Assembly: GCA_947039005.1 (NCBI GenBank)
Contig: CAMQXY010000002.1
Coordinates: 1 to 64,000 of the forward strand
Source of the DNA: an uncultured Photobacterium sp.
GTDB taxonomy: Bacteria > Pseudomonadota > Gammaproteobacteria > Enterobacterales > Vibrionaceae
DNA: 64,000 nt
Direction: 5' to 3'
A program made the translations under genes and the position numbers. Under the pieces are notes generated by a model, which saw only the letters and a program-made list of their open reading frames with translations, did no database searches and was not told where the DNA came from. This document shows positions 40,421 to 50,061 of this stretch, piece by piece (position 1 is the stretch's first letter; each line of letters starts with the position of its first letter).

Positions 40421-42880
40421 TTATATCCCTCGCTTCCAACCTAATGTACGCATTAGATCAGCAAACACACCAGCGGCAGTCACTTCAGTACCCGCACCAT
40501 AACCCCGTAATACCAATGGGATCGGTTGGTAATAACGACTATAAAAGGCTAACGCGTTTTCACCATCTTTGATTTTAAACATCGGATCGTCAGGATTAAC
40601 AGCAACAATTTTGACATTACAATTGCCATTTTCAATCTCACCCACATAGCGTAAGACTTTATCTTCTTTTGCAGCTGTTGCCGCTAAATCAGAGAAATAA
40701 GCATCAGCTTGTGGTAACCGTGCCATAAACTCATCCACCGAACCCGAAACATCAAAACCTGGCGGCAAGGCTTGTTCTACTACCACATCATCAAGTTCTA
40801 ATTCCAAACCCGCTTCACGGGCTAAAATAAGTAACTTACGAGCAACATCCATGCCCGAAAGATCATCACGTGCATCAGGCTCAGTAAAACCATTATTACG
40901 TGCAACTGTCGTCGCCTCACTGAAACTCATGCCGTCATCTAACTTACCGAAAATATAAGAAAGAGAACCCGATAAAATGCCAGAAAAACGGACTAATTCA
41001 TCACCTGCTGCAAGCAAGTTTTGGAGATTTTCAATAACAGGTAAGCCAGCACCTACCGTGGTGTCATACATAAATTTACGGTGACCGACTCGCGCAGCTT
41101 GGCGCAATTGTTGGTAGTACGCCATACTGGCAGTGTTGGCTTTCTTATTCGGTGTAATAACGTGGAAACCCGCAGCTAAGTAATCAGCATATTGCTCAGC
41201 AATGGTTTGATCAGAGGTACAATCAATAATAACCGGATTAATAATATGGTTATGGCGTACTAATTCAACCATCCGTTGTAACTGCAATGGCTCACTCACC
41301 GCCCCCATCAGATCGCGCCAACTATCCAGTGCAAAACCATGACTCTCAAGCAATAAACCTTTGCTGTTTGCCATCCCACAGACACGGATCACAATCCCTT
41401 TTTGGGCGAGTTTTTGTTGTTGACGGTGAATTTGATCGAGCAATTCACCACCGACACCGCCGACACCAACCACAAATACATCTAACGTATGCTGGCTATT
41501 AAATAAATTTTCATGACACGCTTTAACCGCTTCCGAGACTTTATTTTGTGGAATAACCGCTGAAATAGCACGCTCAGAAGAACCTTGTGCAATCGCTACA
41601 ATATTGACATCAACTTCAGCCAATGCGGTGAAGAATCGTGATGCCACACCGTGTGATGTTCGCATACCATCACCGACTAAAGTAACAATCGATAAATCAT
41701 CACTGAACTCAACTGGCTCTAATAAACCTTCTTTTAATTCAAGCTCAAAACTGGCAATTAATGCTTTTTTTGCAACGATCTTATCAAGGGTTTCGATACA
41801 AAAACTAATGCTGTATTCCGATGATGACTGAGTAATCAAGACTACCGATACTCCAGCCGTAGACATCGCGCCAAACACACGCGCAGCCATACCAACCATG
41901 CCTTTCATTCCCGGACCGGAAACGTTAACCATAGTTAAATCTTTTAAGGTAGTGATACCTTTAATATCAAGCTGATCTTCACCTGTATCTTGGCCAATGA
42001 GCGTACCAGCACCTTGAGGATTAAAACTGTTTTTAATTAAACACGGGATTTGAAATTGAGCGATCGGAGCAATGGTTTTAGGATGCAACACTGACGCCCC
42101 AAAATAAGATAACTCCATCGCTTCTTGATAGCTTAATGATTTAAGTAACCGTGCATCTGGAACTAAACGCGGATCACAACTATACACACCATCAACATCA
42201 GTCCAGATTTCACAACAATCAGCCCGTAAACAAGCCGCTAATACCGCCGCTGAATAGTCAGAACCATTACGACCTAAAGTAACTAACTCACCTTGAGCAT
42301 TACCCGCGGTAAAACCAGGCATAAGACAAACATGCCCTGCGGGAAGGGGATTATCTCGGAAATGTTGAGTGGAGATTTCAATATCGACGTGAGCTTCCAG
42401 ATAATCACCATCGGCATGTAAATATTGCACAGGATCAATCAAACAAGCAGCCTGACCTTTGGCTTCCAATAAAGACTGCATTGCTGCAACCGATAAACGC
42501 TCGCCCTTACTGATCACTTTGGCATACACATTATCAGGGCATAAACCTAATAAACGGATCCCATGAACATATTGTTGTAATTGTTCAATTGTTGATGTCA
42601 ATTTAGCACTTAATGCCTGTTGATTAAATTGAGGCTCAACAGCTTTAATACCACTAAATAATTCATTGAAAATGGTTTCTAGTGCCGCTATTTGCTGTGT
42701 CGCTGTGCCTGTTGTTACCGCACTCTCGATAACAGTAACCAAATGATTAGTGACTTTGCCTGGCGCCGATAAAACCACCGCCACTTCACCTTGCTTGGCA
42801 TTACTGGCAATAATATCTGCCGCTCTTAAAAATCGTTCTGCATCGGCTAATGACGAACCGCCAAATTTAAATACTCGCAT
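40421..42880 (-). CDS. thrA: Bifunctional aspartokinase I / homoserine dehydrogenase I
   Basis: Catalyses the first and third steps from aspartate to threonine. The 819-residue protein has an N-terminal aspartokinase ([33 protein letters not shown]), two central ACT regulatory segments (about residues 320-450, [36 protein letters not shown]), and a C-terminal homoserine dehydrogenase ([29 protein letters not shown]). Length equals that of E. coli ThrA (820). GGGAGAAGGGA precedes the ATG. Expression is controlled by an attenuator between thrL and thrA. Confidence 0.98.
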   Translation of the reverse strand: MRVFKFGGSSLADAERFLRAADIIASNAKQGEVAVVLSAPGKVTNHLVTVIESAVTTGTATQQIAALETIFNELFSGIKAVEPQFNQQALSAKLTSTIEQLQQYVHGIRLLGLCPDNVYAKVISKGERLSVAAMQSLLEAKGQAACLIDPVQYLHADGDYLEAHVDIEISTQHFRDNPLPAGHVCLMPGFTAGNAQGELVTLGRNGSDYSAAVLAACLRADCCEIWTDVDGVYSCDPRLVPDARLLKSLSYQEAMELSYFGASVLHPKTIAPIAQFQIPCLIKNSFNPQGAGTLIGQDTGEDQLDIKGITTLKDLTMVNVSGPGMKGMVGMAARVFGAMSTAGVSVVLITQSSSEYSISFCIETLDKIVAKKALIASFELELKEGLLEPVEFSDDLSIVTLVGDGMRTSHGVASRFFTALAEVDVNIVAIAQGSSERAISAVIPQNKVSEAVKACHENLFNSQHTLDVFVVGVGGVGGELLDQIHRQQQKLAQKGIVIRVCGMANSKGLLLESHGFALDSWRDLMGAVSEPLQLQRMVELVRHNHIINPVIIDCTSDQTIAEQYADYLAAGFHVITPNKKANTASMAYYQQLRQAARVGHRKFMYDTTVGAGLPVIENLQNLLAAGDELVRFSGILSGSLSYIFGKLDDGMSFSEATTVARNNGFTEPDARDDLSGMDVARKLLILAREAGLELELDDVVVEQALPPGFDVSGSVDEFMARLPQADAYFSDLAATAAKEDKVLRYVGEIENGNCNVKIVAVNPDDPMFKIKDGENALAFYSRYYQPIPLVLRGYGAGTEVTAAGVFADLMRTLGWKRGI

Positions 42881-42954
42881 TCCCTTCTCCCGAGTGACTA
42901 TCCTGAACTATTTGCCCGTAGACAAATATTACTCAACACTGATGAATTTAAATT

Positions 42955-42992
42955 AAAAAAAAAGCCCGCAGCTCAGTATGAGTTGCGGGCTT
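42955..42992 (-). terminator. thr operon attenuator terminator
   Basis: On the minus strand a 14-bp stem (core AAGCCCGCA / TGCGGGCTT, one G-T pair) with a three-base loop is followed by nine T, 20 bp past the thrL stop and about 75 bp before thrA. The last codons of thrL (GAGTGCGGGCT) can pair with its 5' arm (AGCCCGCAACTC) to form the antiterminator. Confidence 0.92.
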
Positions 42993-43011
42993 GGTATTAT
43001 TTTTGCGCATA

Positions 43012-43089
43012 TCAGCCCGCACTCACACCAGTAATATTACTGGTAATAATCATGATTGTGATGATAGTGATACGGGATATATTTGCCAT
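43012..43089 (-). CDS. thrL: thr operon leader peptide
   Basis: A 25-codon leader peptide starting at the ATG at 43089 (MANISRITIITIM...) and ending ...GVSAG with TGA. It contains 4 threonine and 8 isoleucine codons, the two amino acids that control the E. coli thr attenuator; E. coli ThrL is 21 residues and also Thr/Ile-rich and ends GNGAG. It is directly followed by the attenuator hairpin and then thrA. A weak ribosome-binding site (AAAGAGAAA) lies about 11 bases upstream. A ribosome stalled on the Thr/Ile codons would free the last codons to form the antiterminator; one reaching the stop codon would cover them and allow termination. Confidence 0.93.
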   Translation of the reverse strand: MANISRITIITIMIITSNITGVSAG

Positions 43090-43309
43090 AATTGCAATTT
43101 TCTCTTTACACGCTGTAACCTTACGATTGCATGAATGGCAATATAGAGTCAATAAGGTTTTTACAATTATTACATAATGGCTACGTAATTATATTTGGCA
43201 ATAGCGCGCTATTTAGTGTTCAAAAAAACAACAATAATATTTGCAGTCAGCCACAGAGCATTGCATAGTAAATAACAAGGAACAAAATTATCGGTATAAG
43301 GATCAACGG

Positions 43310-45037
43310 ATGAGTGCAGCCATGGAGTCACTGATAGCACATACTATTTTACAAGGCTCTGATGCAATGTTTGGCCGTTTTCTTGATGTAACAGCTGAAG
43401 CACAGCAACGATTTGAATCTCAACAATGGGTCAAAGTGCATCAAGCATTAAAAACCCGTATTAGCTTTTATGATCATCATGTTGAGTTAGTCACCAATCA
43501 AATTCAAATTATGCTTGGGGGGCGCTATGCTAATCAAATCTGCCTCACCGCAGTAAAACATGCCTATCAAGATTTATTGGTTGATTATCCACGCTATGAT
43601 ATTGCTGAAAGTTTTTTTAATTCGGTCTATTGCCGTATATTTAAACATCGTAATATAAACCGCGATAATATCTTTGTTCATAGCTCACAGCAGCACCGCA
43701 TTCCAACTTACCCAAGCACATTAACCCGTCATTATCGTGTCCAAACAACAGTAGCAGCAATGATAGAAAGAATGCTTGATGATCAACCATTTACACTTAA
43801 CTGGGTTAATAAACAACGGGATATCCAATTGTTAGTGGCACATTTAGCAGCTGAACTCGGCGCTAATCTTGATCAACAACTTACACTAGAGCAAATTCGT
43901 GAACCTTTTTATCGTAACAAAGCCGCCTATCTGGTAGGGAAGCTCACACTTTCAAATGGTGAATCACTGCCTTTAGTGTTACCAATCTTAAATCATAACG
44001 GTCAACTATTACTGGATGCTGGCATTTGTAACGTCAATGATGTCAGTGTTATTTTTGGGTTTGCGCGTTCTTACTTCATGGTTTATAGCCCTGCACCCGC
44101 CGCTTTAGTACGTTTTTTATCACAGCTATTACCCAATAAAAATTTGGCCGAGCTTTACACTGCCATTGGTTGTCAAAAACACGGAAAAACTGAATTTTAT
44201 CGCCAATTTTTAGACCACTTAGACAACTCAGACGATAAATTTATTATTGCACCCGGCATCAAAGGGATGGTGATGTCAGTATTCACCCTACCTTCCTATG
44301 ATTTTGTATTTAAAATAATTAAAGATAAATTCGCCCCCCAAAAAGATATCAGCCATCAAACCGTTAAACAAAAATATCAACTGGTTAAAGAACATGACCG
44401 AGTGGGTAGAATGGCCGACACCCAAGAATACCGCCATTTTAGTTTTCCACGACAACGGTTTAGTGATGAATTAATTAATGAACTATTAGCTATCGCGCCT
44501 TCAATTGTAACCGTCACTACCGATCAGGTGATTATTGAACATCTATATATGGAACGGCGGATGATCCCGTTTAATATTTATATTGAAACGGCCAATGATG
44601 CAGATTTACGCCACGCGGTGAATGAATATGGTAATGCGATTAAGCAATTAGCCGCTGCAAATATATTTCCAGGAGATATGCTATTTAAGAACTTTGGCGT
44701 AACACGCCACAAACGGGTGGTGTTTTACGATTATGATGAAATTACTTATATGAGTGAAATGAATTTTCGTACTATTCCTGCACCACGTTACCCTGAAGAC
44801 GAAATGGCTGCAGAACCTTGGTATAGCGTTGGTGTTAATGATGTTTTCCCTGAGGAGTTTCGTACGTTTTTACTGATAAACCCCAAAGTAAGAACCTTGT
44901 TTAATGAATTACATCAAGATCTATTTGAAGCCAGTTATTGGCAACATTTACAAACTAACATCAGCCAAGAACTATATCCTGATGTTTTTCCTTATCAAAC
45001 GAACCAAAGGCTCCATCTTAAAACGAATGAAAAATAA
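43310..45037 (+). CDS. aceK: Isocitrate dehydrogenase kinase/phosphatase
   Basis: Bifunctional enzyme that switches isocitrate dehydrogenase off and on, directing carbon to the glyoxylate shunt. The 575-residue protein has the conserved [84 protein letters not shown] and [23 protein letters not shown] blocks. I start at the ATG at 43310 with AAGGA seven bases upstream; 23 upstream in-frame codons are not family-like. In E. coli it follows aceBA; here those genes are not adjacent. Confidence 0.96.
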   Translation: MSAAMESLIAHTILQGSDAMFGRFLDVTAEAQQRFESQQWVKVHQALKTRISFYDHHVELVTNQIQIMLGGRYANQICLTAVKHAYQDLLVDYPRYDIAESFFNSVYCRIFKHRNINRDNIFVHSSQQHRIPTYPSTLTRHYRVQTTVAAMIERMLDDQPFTLNWVNKQRDIQLLVAHLAAELGANLDQQLTLEQIREPFYRNKAAYLVGKLTLSNGESLPLVLPILNHNGQLLLDAGICNVNDVSVIFGFARSYFMVYSPAPAALVRFLSQLLPNKNLAELYTAIGCQKHGKTEFYRQFLDHLDNSDDKFIIAPGIKGMVMSVFTLPSYDFVFKIIKDKFAPQKDISHQTVKQKYQLVKEHDRVGRMADTQEYRHFSFPRQRFSDELINELLAIAPSIVTVTTDQVIIEHLYMERRMIPFNIYIETANDADLRHAVNEYGNAIKQLAAANIFPGDMLFKNFGVTRHKRVVFYDYDEITYMSEMNFRTIPAPRYPEDEMAAEPWYSVGVNDVFPEEFRTFLLINPKVRTLFNELHQDLFEASYWQHLQTNISQELYPDVFPYQTNQRLHLKTNEK

Positions 45038-45191
45038 TCAATAATTAATTGTAATGCGCTGTAATTTTACAATAAAATTACGATAACACTCACCAATATG
45101 AAACTAGATGATTATTTATTGATTATAACACTTACTCTCGATGCAATATGACCTACTCTTTAGAATAATGTCGATAGGGTTAGGAGAAAGT

Positions 45192-45671
45192 ATGATCAAA
45201 TATTATCTGGGTATGGTGGTATTACTTACTTTTTTAGCCTTGCCAGCAAAGGTACAGGCTGCGGCAACCATAACGACTAACCTTACTTATAATGATGATC
45301 ATAAGTTAACATCAGGGTGGTTTTTATCGTCACAATCCCGTCATCAACAAAGTTTTGATGTGTGGCAAATAGACAGTGGTTATGCTTATTCAGTCACGAA
45401 TAATACCCAACTTTATCTCAGTACGCATTTAACAACCAGTACCGACCATCAACCAGCCACAACGGGCTTAACGTCAGGCGTTAAATATACCGTATCACCT
45501 CGCATAAGCATAAATAGTGCTATTACATCAGAAACCACAAATAACCAAACGACATTAGGGCTCGAACTCAGTAGCCAATATGATGTATCACAAAAAGTAA
45601 ATGTACGTGCAACTGTCGATTATGCCGAGCTGGAACAAATTATTGAATTAGGATTAGGATTCAGTTTTTAA
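45192..45671 (+). CDS. Small predicted outer-membrane protein, function unknown
   Basis: A 159-residue protein with a clear signal peptide (MIKYYLGMVVLLTFLALPAKVQA, about 22 residues) and a mature part of alternating polar and hydrophobic residues (TITTNLTYN, KVNVRATVDYAEL) ending in aromatic ...LGLGFSF. That pattern, with a C-terminal phenylalanine, is typical of small 8-stranded outer-membrane barrels. The start at 45192 is set by AGGAG seven bases upstream. Its 3' end overlaps the convergent RraA-family gene by 18 bp. I do not recognise the family. Confidence 0.65.
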   Translation: MIKYYLGMVVLLTFLALPAKVQAAATITTNLTYNDDHKLTSGWFLSSQSRHQQSFDVWQIDSGYAYSVTNNTQLYLSTHLTTSTDHQPATTGLTSGVKYTVSPRISINSAITSETTNNQTTLGLELSSQYDVSQKVNVRATVDYAELEQIIELGLGFSF

Positions 45672-46157
45672 AACGCTAAGATCGAGTGCTGTCGTTGACA
45701 AAATCACCCCATTTAAATCTGCATAAAGATAATCATGAGGATAAATCAAGGTTTCAGCAATATTTAAAACAACATTGTCCTCACCCATTTGACGCTTATC
45801 TGTTTTTACCGGGCATGCTGCCAATGCTTTAATACCTAATGGTAATTGTGCCAATGTCGCTACATCTCGAACCGCGCCATTGACTATGATGCCTTGCCAA
45901 TTATTTTTAATGGCTAATAAAGCCAATTGATCCCCAAGTAATGCTCGTCGACAACTGCCATGACCATCAATAAATAATACTTTGCCGTCTCCAGGCGTTG
46001 ATAATATATTGCGAACAAAACTGTTATCGTCAAAACAACGTAATGTCACGATTTGTCCCCAAAACGGCGCATTACAACCATAATTATATAAAGTTAAGGG
46101 TAAAAAACGGATATCCTGCGCATAGTAATCACATAAATCTGGTAACAAATCCTTCAT
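45654..46157 (-). CDS. RraA-family protein (RNase E regulator-like)
   Basis: The 167-residue protein begins MKDLLPDLCDYYAQDIRFL and follows the RraA pattern: FWGQIVTLRCFDDNSFVRNIL, GKVLFIDGHGSCRRALLGDQLALLAIKNNWQGIIVNGAVRD and YLYADLNGVILS. RraA inhibits RNase E in E. coli; some related proteins are hydroxymethyl-oxoglutarate aldolases. The changed core (GHGSCRRALLGDQ versus GGGSVRRALVDAE) suggests a paralogue (RraA2), and I cannot decide the activity. Start at the ATG at 46157, where GGGA is well spaced; a closer ATG at 46163 is the alternative. Confidence 0.78.
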   Translation of the reverse strand: MKDLLPDLCDYYAQDIRFLPLTLYNYGCNAPFWGQIVTLRCFDDNSFVRNILSTPGDGKVLFIDGHGSCRRALLGDQLALLAIKNNWQGIIVNGAVRDVATLAQLPLGIKALAACPVKTDKRQMGEDNVVLNIAETLIYPHDYLYADLNGVILSTTALDLSVLKTES

Positions 46158-46473
46158 GAACATTTTCCCATCACTGTAAAATAAACCAAAACAGACAAAA
46201 TTGACCGTATTTCTTAACAACAACCATAATATTGATTTATGAGATCTTTTTTAGTTCAATCCATCAACCTTAATGAGTGCCAACCCTAACTGATACTGTT
46301 ACAATATTTAGATAAAGATGAACCATATGTTGTGTTTTTTATTATCATTAAGATTAAATATTAGTCAATGGTATTGGGTTTTGTATATTATGATTACTAT
46401 CATGACACTTTTTATCTACCCAGATATAAAGGTTAACTAAATACGGAAACATAATACTTATTCATCTCACCAT

Positions 46474-46487
46474 TTGATATAAATCAA
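46474..46487 (+). promoter_or_regulatory. FNR box upstream of arcA
   Basis: TTGATATAAATCAA matches the FNR consensus TTGAT-N4-ATCAA at all defined positions. If it is a class II site, transcription would start near 46522 and leave an untranslated leader of about 250 bases. E. coli arcA is also FNR-controlled. Confidence 0.75.
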
Positions 46488-46586
46488 CAAATGTATAAAT
46501 AATCGGCATCAAATAAGCTCTCTACATTGTTATAGAGCTGTTAAGTGAATACAATTGTCACATTATCAGGGAGATTGTAGCCAGCA

Positions 46587-46630
46587 CCCCAAGCTTTATG
46601 GGGGATTTCAACATGTAATACCGTGTTGAA
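46587..46630 (+). promoter_or_regulatory. Two tandem hairpins in the arcA leader
   Basis: Hairpin 1: CCCCA / TGGGG (46587-46603), seven-base loop. Hairpin 2: TTCAACATG / CGTGTTGAA (46607-46630, one G-T pair), six-base loop. There is no T run, so this is not a terminator. Several GGA motifs lie around it. Confidence 0.5.
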
Positions 46631-46771
46631 TGAAAGGATGGTGTACCACATAGGTTGTAACAATAATAAAGTGTTTATTTAAAACATTTTGCCTATATGT
46701 GAATTTTTTTTATAGAATTTAACTATTCTGTGGTTAACCAGATTTAGTTTCTGATATTAGGTACTGCCAAA

Positions 46772-47491
46772 ATGCAAACCCCTCACATTCTGATTGTAGA
46801 AGACGAGCACGTAACACGTAATACCCTGAAAAGTATTTTTGAAGCAGAGGGTTATACTGTATTCGAAGCAAATGATGGCGCAGAAATGCACCAGATGCTT
46901 TCTGAAAACCCTGTGCATCTAGTTATCATGGATATTAATCTTCCAGGAAAGAATGGCCTTCTACTTGCTCGTGAACTTCGCGAACAAGGTGATATGGCAC
47001 TGATGTTCTTGACCGGTCGTGATAACGAAGTTGATAAGATTTTAGGTCTTGAAATTGGTGCTGATGATTACATCACTAAACCATTCAACCCACGTGAATT
47101 AACTATTCGTGCACGTAATCTATTAACTCGCGCAATGAACCAAGGTCTTCCAACTGAAGATAAGAAATTGGTTGAACGTTACGAGTTCAATGGTTGGTCA
47201 TTAGAGATCAACAGCCGTTCTTTAGTAAGCCCAAGTGGCGAACAATTCAAATTACCACGCTCTGAGTTCCGTGCATTACTGCACTTCTGTGAGAACCCAG
47301 GTAAGATTCAAACACGTGCTGATTTACTAAAGAAAATGACTGGTCGCGAGCTTAAACCACACGATCGTACTGTTGATGTGACTATCCGTCGCATCCGTAA
47401 GCACTTTGAATCAGTTGCTGATACTCCAGAGATCATCGCAACTATTCACGGTGAAGGTTACCGCTTTTGTGGTGACTTAGGCGAAGAATAA
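46772..47491 (+). CDS. arcA: Two-component response regulator ArcA
   Basis: Redox-response regulator that represses aerobic and activates anaerobic metabolism genes when phosphorylated by ArcB. The 239-residue OmpR-type protein has a receiver with D54 ([14 protein letters not shown]) and K in [12 protein letters not shown], and a C-terminal winged helix ([31 protein letters not shown]). It nearly matches the E. coli length (238). It is convergent with arcB, so regulator and sensor are neighbours here, unlike in E. coli. An FNR box lies about 290 bp upstream. Confidence 0.97.
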   Translation: MQTPHILIVEDEHVTRNTLKSIFEAEGYTVFEANDGAEMHQMLSENPVHLVIMDINLPGKNGLLLARELREQGDMALMFLTGRDNEVDKILGLEIGADDYITKPFNPRELTIRARNLLTRAMNQGLPTEDKKLVERYEFNGWSLEINSRSLVSPSGEQFKLPRSEFRALLHFCENPGKIQTRADLLKKMTGRELKPHDRTVDVTIRRIRKHFESVADTPEIIATIHGEGYRFCGDLGEE

Positions 47492-47517
47492 TCTCTTTTC
47501 CTAGTAAACAGTAAAAT

Positions 47518-47547
47518 AAAAAAGGCGACCATGGTCGCCTTTTTTTA
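47518..47547. terminator. Bidirectional terminator, arcA / arcB
   Basis: GGCGAC / GTCGCC stem around CATG with A and T runs on the two sides, between convergent genes. Confidence 0.93.
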
Positions 47548-47554
47548 TTGCTAA

Positions 47555-49918
47555 TTACTGTTGCTTTAACCATGTTTTCAGCACATTGATATCATCTTGA
47601 TAGCTATATTTAATTTCATCAACCCAGTCATTTATATTTTCCCACCATGCAGGTAATTCTGGCGTTTGGGCTTTCTGTGCGACTTGCTGGATATGCTTAA
47701 GACCAATAGACCCCGCTGCGCCTTTAATTTTATGCGCTTCAAATTTAATCCCATCTTGATCTTTCGCGGTCATATTCGAGTCTAAAATAGCCAAATAATC
47801 TGGCATCATCTTCTCAAACATCTCAATGCTAGTGTATATCGGTTCGATACCCACGATCTCAACATATGACGTTAGCATTTCCAGATCTAATAATGTATCA
47901 ATGACACTACCATGAGCCACGCTGCCACTATCAGAAATATCATCTATGGGATCAATAGGCTGGATTTCATCACTACAACTTAAAACAAGGTTTTCAATCA
48001 CACTAGTAATGGCTTTAACACTCAATGGTTTGTTTAATACTTCATCCATTCCTTTGGCGAAATACTCAGTTTTGTCGTTAACAACATTAGCGGTTAACGC
48101 GACTAACGCAGGAAGATCTTGATATTGCTGCCGTAATTTCTGCGCAATATCAAACCCGGTCATATCAGGTAACTGAATATCCAATAACACCAGATCATAA
48201 TCTTCAGGCTTAAACATCGCTAACGCTTGATCACCGCGCATTGCTACCGTCACCTCATGCCCTAAACGCTCAAGTAATGATTTTGCCACCACAATATTCA
48301 GCTCAATATCTTCTACCATGAAAATACTTAAACCTGTCATTTCGGGGTGAACGTCAGTGACAATATGTTCCTCAACTACACTCTCAACCAATGGCACATT
48401 AATTTTAACGGTAAAGGTACTACCCGCACCCAATTCCGAATCAACCGAAATCACGCCCCCCATTAACTGAATTAATTGCTGTGAAACGGCTAAACCAATC
48501 CCAGTACCTACGGCATGTAAATTATCATCCCCTTGCTGGACCTGGTAATACATCGCAAAGATATTGTCAATTTCAGCCTTAGGAATACCAATACCACTAT
48601 CTTCTACTTCAAAGATAATATCTGCGTCACGATCATGAATCTCACTACTGACAGATAACACTACCCCACCTTGTTTAGTAAACTTGGTAGCATTACCAAT
48701 CAAATTCCACAATACTTGGCGTAAACGAGTGCTATCAACTTTAATATTTTGTGGTAATTCCGTTAAACACTCTAAATCAAAACGCAGCCCTTTTTGCTCT
48801 GCCATCAATTGCGAAATATTGCCGATCTCATCAATAAATTCATGAAAATCTAATGGTTGCGGAAGTAACTCTAAGCGACGGCGGTCAGATTTATCGAGGT
48901 CAATAATATCATTAAAAATATTACCTAGTGTAATGGCACTTACATGGACCGTTCTTAAATAACCACGCTGCTCATCAGTTAGCTCTGTTTCTAACAGCAT
49001 TCGACTTAAACCGACAATACCATTTAGTGGTGTCCGTAATTCATGGCTAATGGTCGCAATAAAGGCGGTTTTATCACTACTGGCTTTTTCTAGCGCATCT
49101 TCATATTTTTTACGCTCAGTAATATCACGACCAAATCCCATTAATCCCAAACGCTTACCATTACTGCGATAAAAGGGTACTTTACGCAATTCAAATAATG
49201 CCTTTTTACCATTAGGATAATCAAGCCACTGTTCATCTGTCATGGCAATGTTATCGTCAAACAATTCTTGATCTGTTTTGATAATACGTTTAGCGACCTC
49301 TGCGGGATAAACATCCCACGGTGTTAATCCAACTAATTCTTTTTCACTTTTACCCACCAATTCCGCCATGGCGCGGTTACAACCTGAGAATTGATTTTTT
49401 TCATTACGGTAGTAAATTAAATCTGGCGATGCATCTAAGAATGATTTTAATAATGCACTTTGTTCCGCCACAGCTAACTGGGCATTTTCACGTTGATAAA
49501 CTTCATTTTCTAAATCTTGCATTGCTTCTTCGCGGGCTTCTTCAGCTTTTTCTCGCTCTTCAATTTCAGAATTTAAACGGCTAATATTCGCCTGTAGTTG
49601 TTGATTTAGTTCCATGTCGCGCGCGCGCATTTGTTCCAATTTAGTGACTAACTTTGATAGCCGTTGGCGAGAATCTTCTAACTGATCAACCACTACTGAC
49701 AAAAAATACACTGCCCAAGGGGTAATAAATAAACCAAAAGTCACTGAACGAATAATCTCAACATCACGCATAGTGCCTTGAAGCAATATTGTGACACTAA
49801 TTTGTACTGCCATCGCCAACGCAACTAACGCTAACGCAAGTAATAAACTAAAACGAAAAATGCCTAATTTAACTAAAAGATCGACATAAAATTGAGCTAA
49901 AATTTTGACTTGCTTCAT
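47555..49918 (-). CDS. arcB: Aerobic respiration control sensor kinase ArcB
   Basis: Tripartite sensor kinase of the inner membrane that reads the quinone pool and phosphorylates ArcA. The 787-residue protein has two membrane helices (about residues 22-45 and 58-77), a coiled coil (80-145), a PAS domain (150-270), the HisKA motif ISHELRTPLNG with H292, an ATPase domain (WNLIGNATKFT, EVEDSGIGIP), a receiver (LVLLDIQLPDMTG) and an Hpt domain (FEAHKIKGAAGSIG). C180 is present, but the position of E. coli C241 is Leu (KKALFELRKV). I use the ATG at 49918; a TTG one codon earlier is also possible. Confidence 0.96.
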   Translation of the reverse strand: MKQVKILAQFYVDLLVKLGIFRFSLLLALALVALAMAVQISVTILLQGTMRDVEIIRSVTFGLFITPWAVYFLSVVVDQLEDSRQRLSKLVTKLEQMRARDMELNQQLQANISRLNSEIEEREKAEEAREEAMQDLENEVYQRENAQLAVAEQSALLKSFLDASPDLIYYRNEKNQFSGCNRAMAELVGKSEKELVGLTPWDVYPAEVAKRIIKTDQELFDDNIAMTDEQWLDYPNGKKALFELRKVPFYRSNGKRLGLMGFGRDITERKKYEDALEKASSDKTAFIATISHELRTPLNGIVGLSRMLLETELTDEQRGYLRTVHVSAITLGNIFNDIIDLDKSDRRRLELLPQPLDFHEFIDEIGNISQLMAEQKGLRFDLECLTELPQNIKVDSTRLRQVLWNLIGNATKFTKQGGVVLSVSSEIHDRDADIIFEVEDSGIGIPKAEIDNIFAMYYQVQQGDDNLHAVGTGIGLAVSQQLIQLMGGVISVDSELGAGSTFTVKINVPLVESVVEEHIVTDVHPEMTGLSIFMVEDIELNIVVAKSLLERLGHEVTVAMRGDQALAMFKPEDYDLVLLDIQLPDMTGFDIAQKLRQQYQDLPALVALTANVVNDKTEYFAKGMDEVLNKPLSVKAITSVIENLVLSCSDEIQPIDPIDDISDSGSVAHGSVIDTLLDLEMLTSYVEIVGIEPIYTSIEMFEKMMPDYLAILDSNMTAKDQDGIKFEAHKIKGAAGSIGLKHIQQVAQKAQTPELPAWWENINDWVDEIKYSYQDDINVLKTWLKQQ

Positions 49919-50033
49919 CAATGAATACCAATAAAAAAAACAACCTCGCCACCATGGCGAACACTATGATTGATAATAAGCCCTCTCTCGACCTACGCCA
50001 AAGTGAAAGCTGTAAAGTTTTATTGCAGCGCAC

Positions 50034-50058
50034 AAAAAAGCCTACTTAAAGTAGGCTT
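50034..50058 (-). terminator. Terminator of the YhcC-type gene
   Basis: AAGCCTAC / GTAGGCTT stem followed on the minus strand by six T, directly after the stop at 50062. Confidence 0.88.
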
Positions 50059-50061
50059 CGA

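Larger units (their letters stand above)
46158..46771. other. Divergent region upstream of arcA with structured leader
   Basis: About 614 bp between the RraA-family gene and arcA. It holds a perfect FNR box (46474-46487), a hairpin AGCTCT / AGAGCT (46516-46539), and two adjacent hairpins at 46587-46630. No coding sequence with a convincing start was found. Confidence 0.6.

Noticed and set aside
42983..43177. 64-codon plus-strand frame over the thr leader
   Set aside because: It covers the leader peptide and attenuator on the opposite strand and has no ribosome-binding site or family resemblance.
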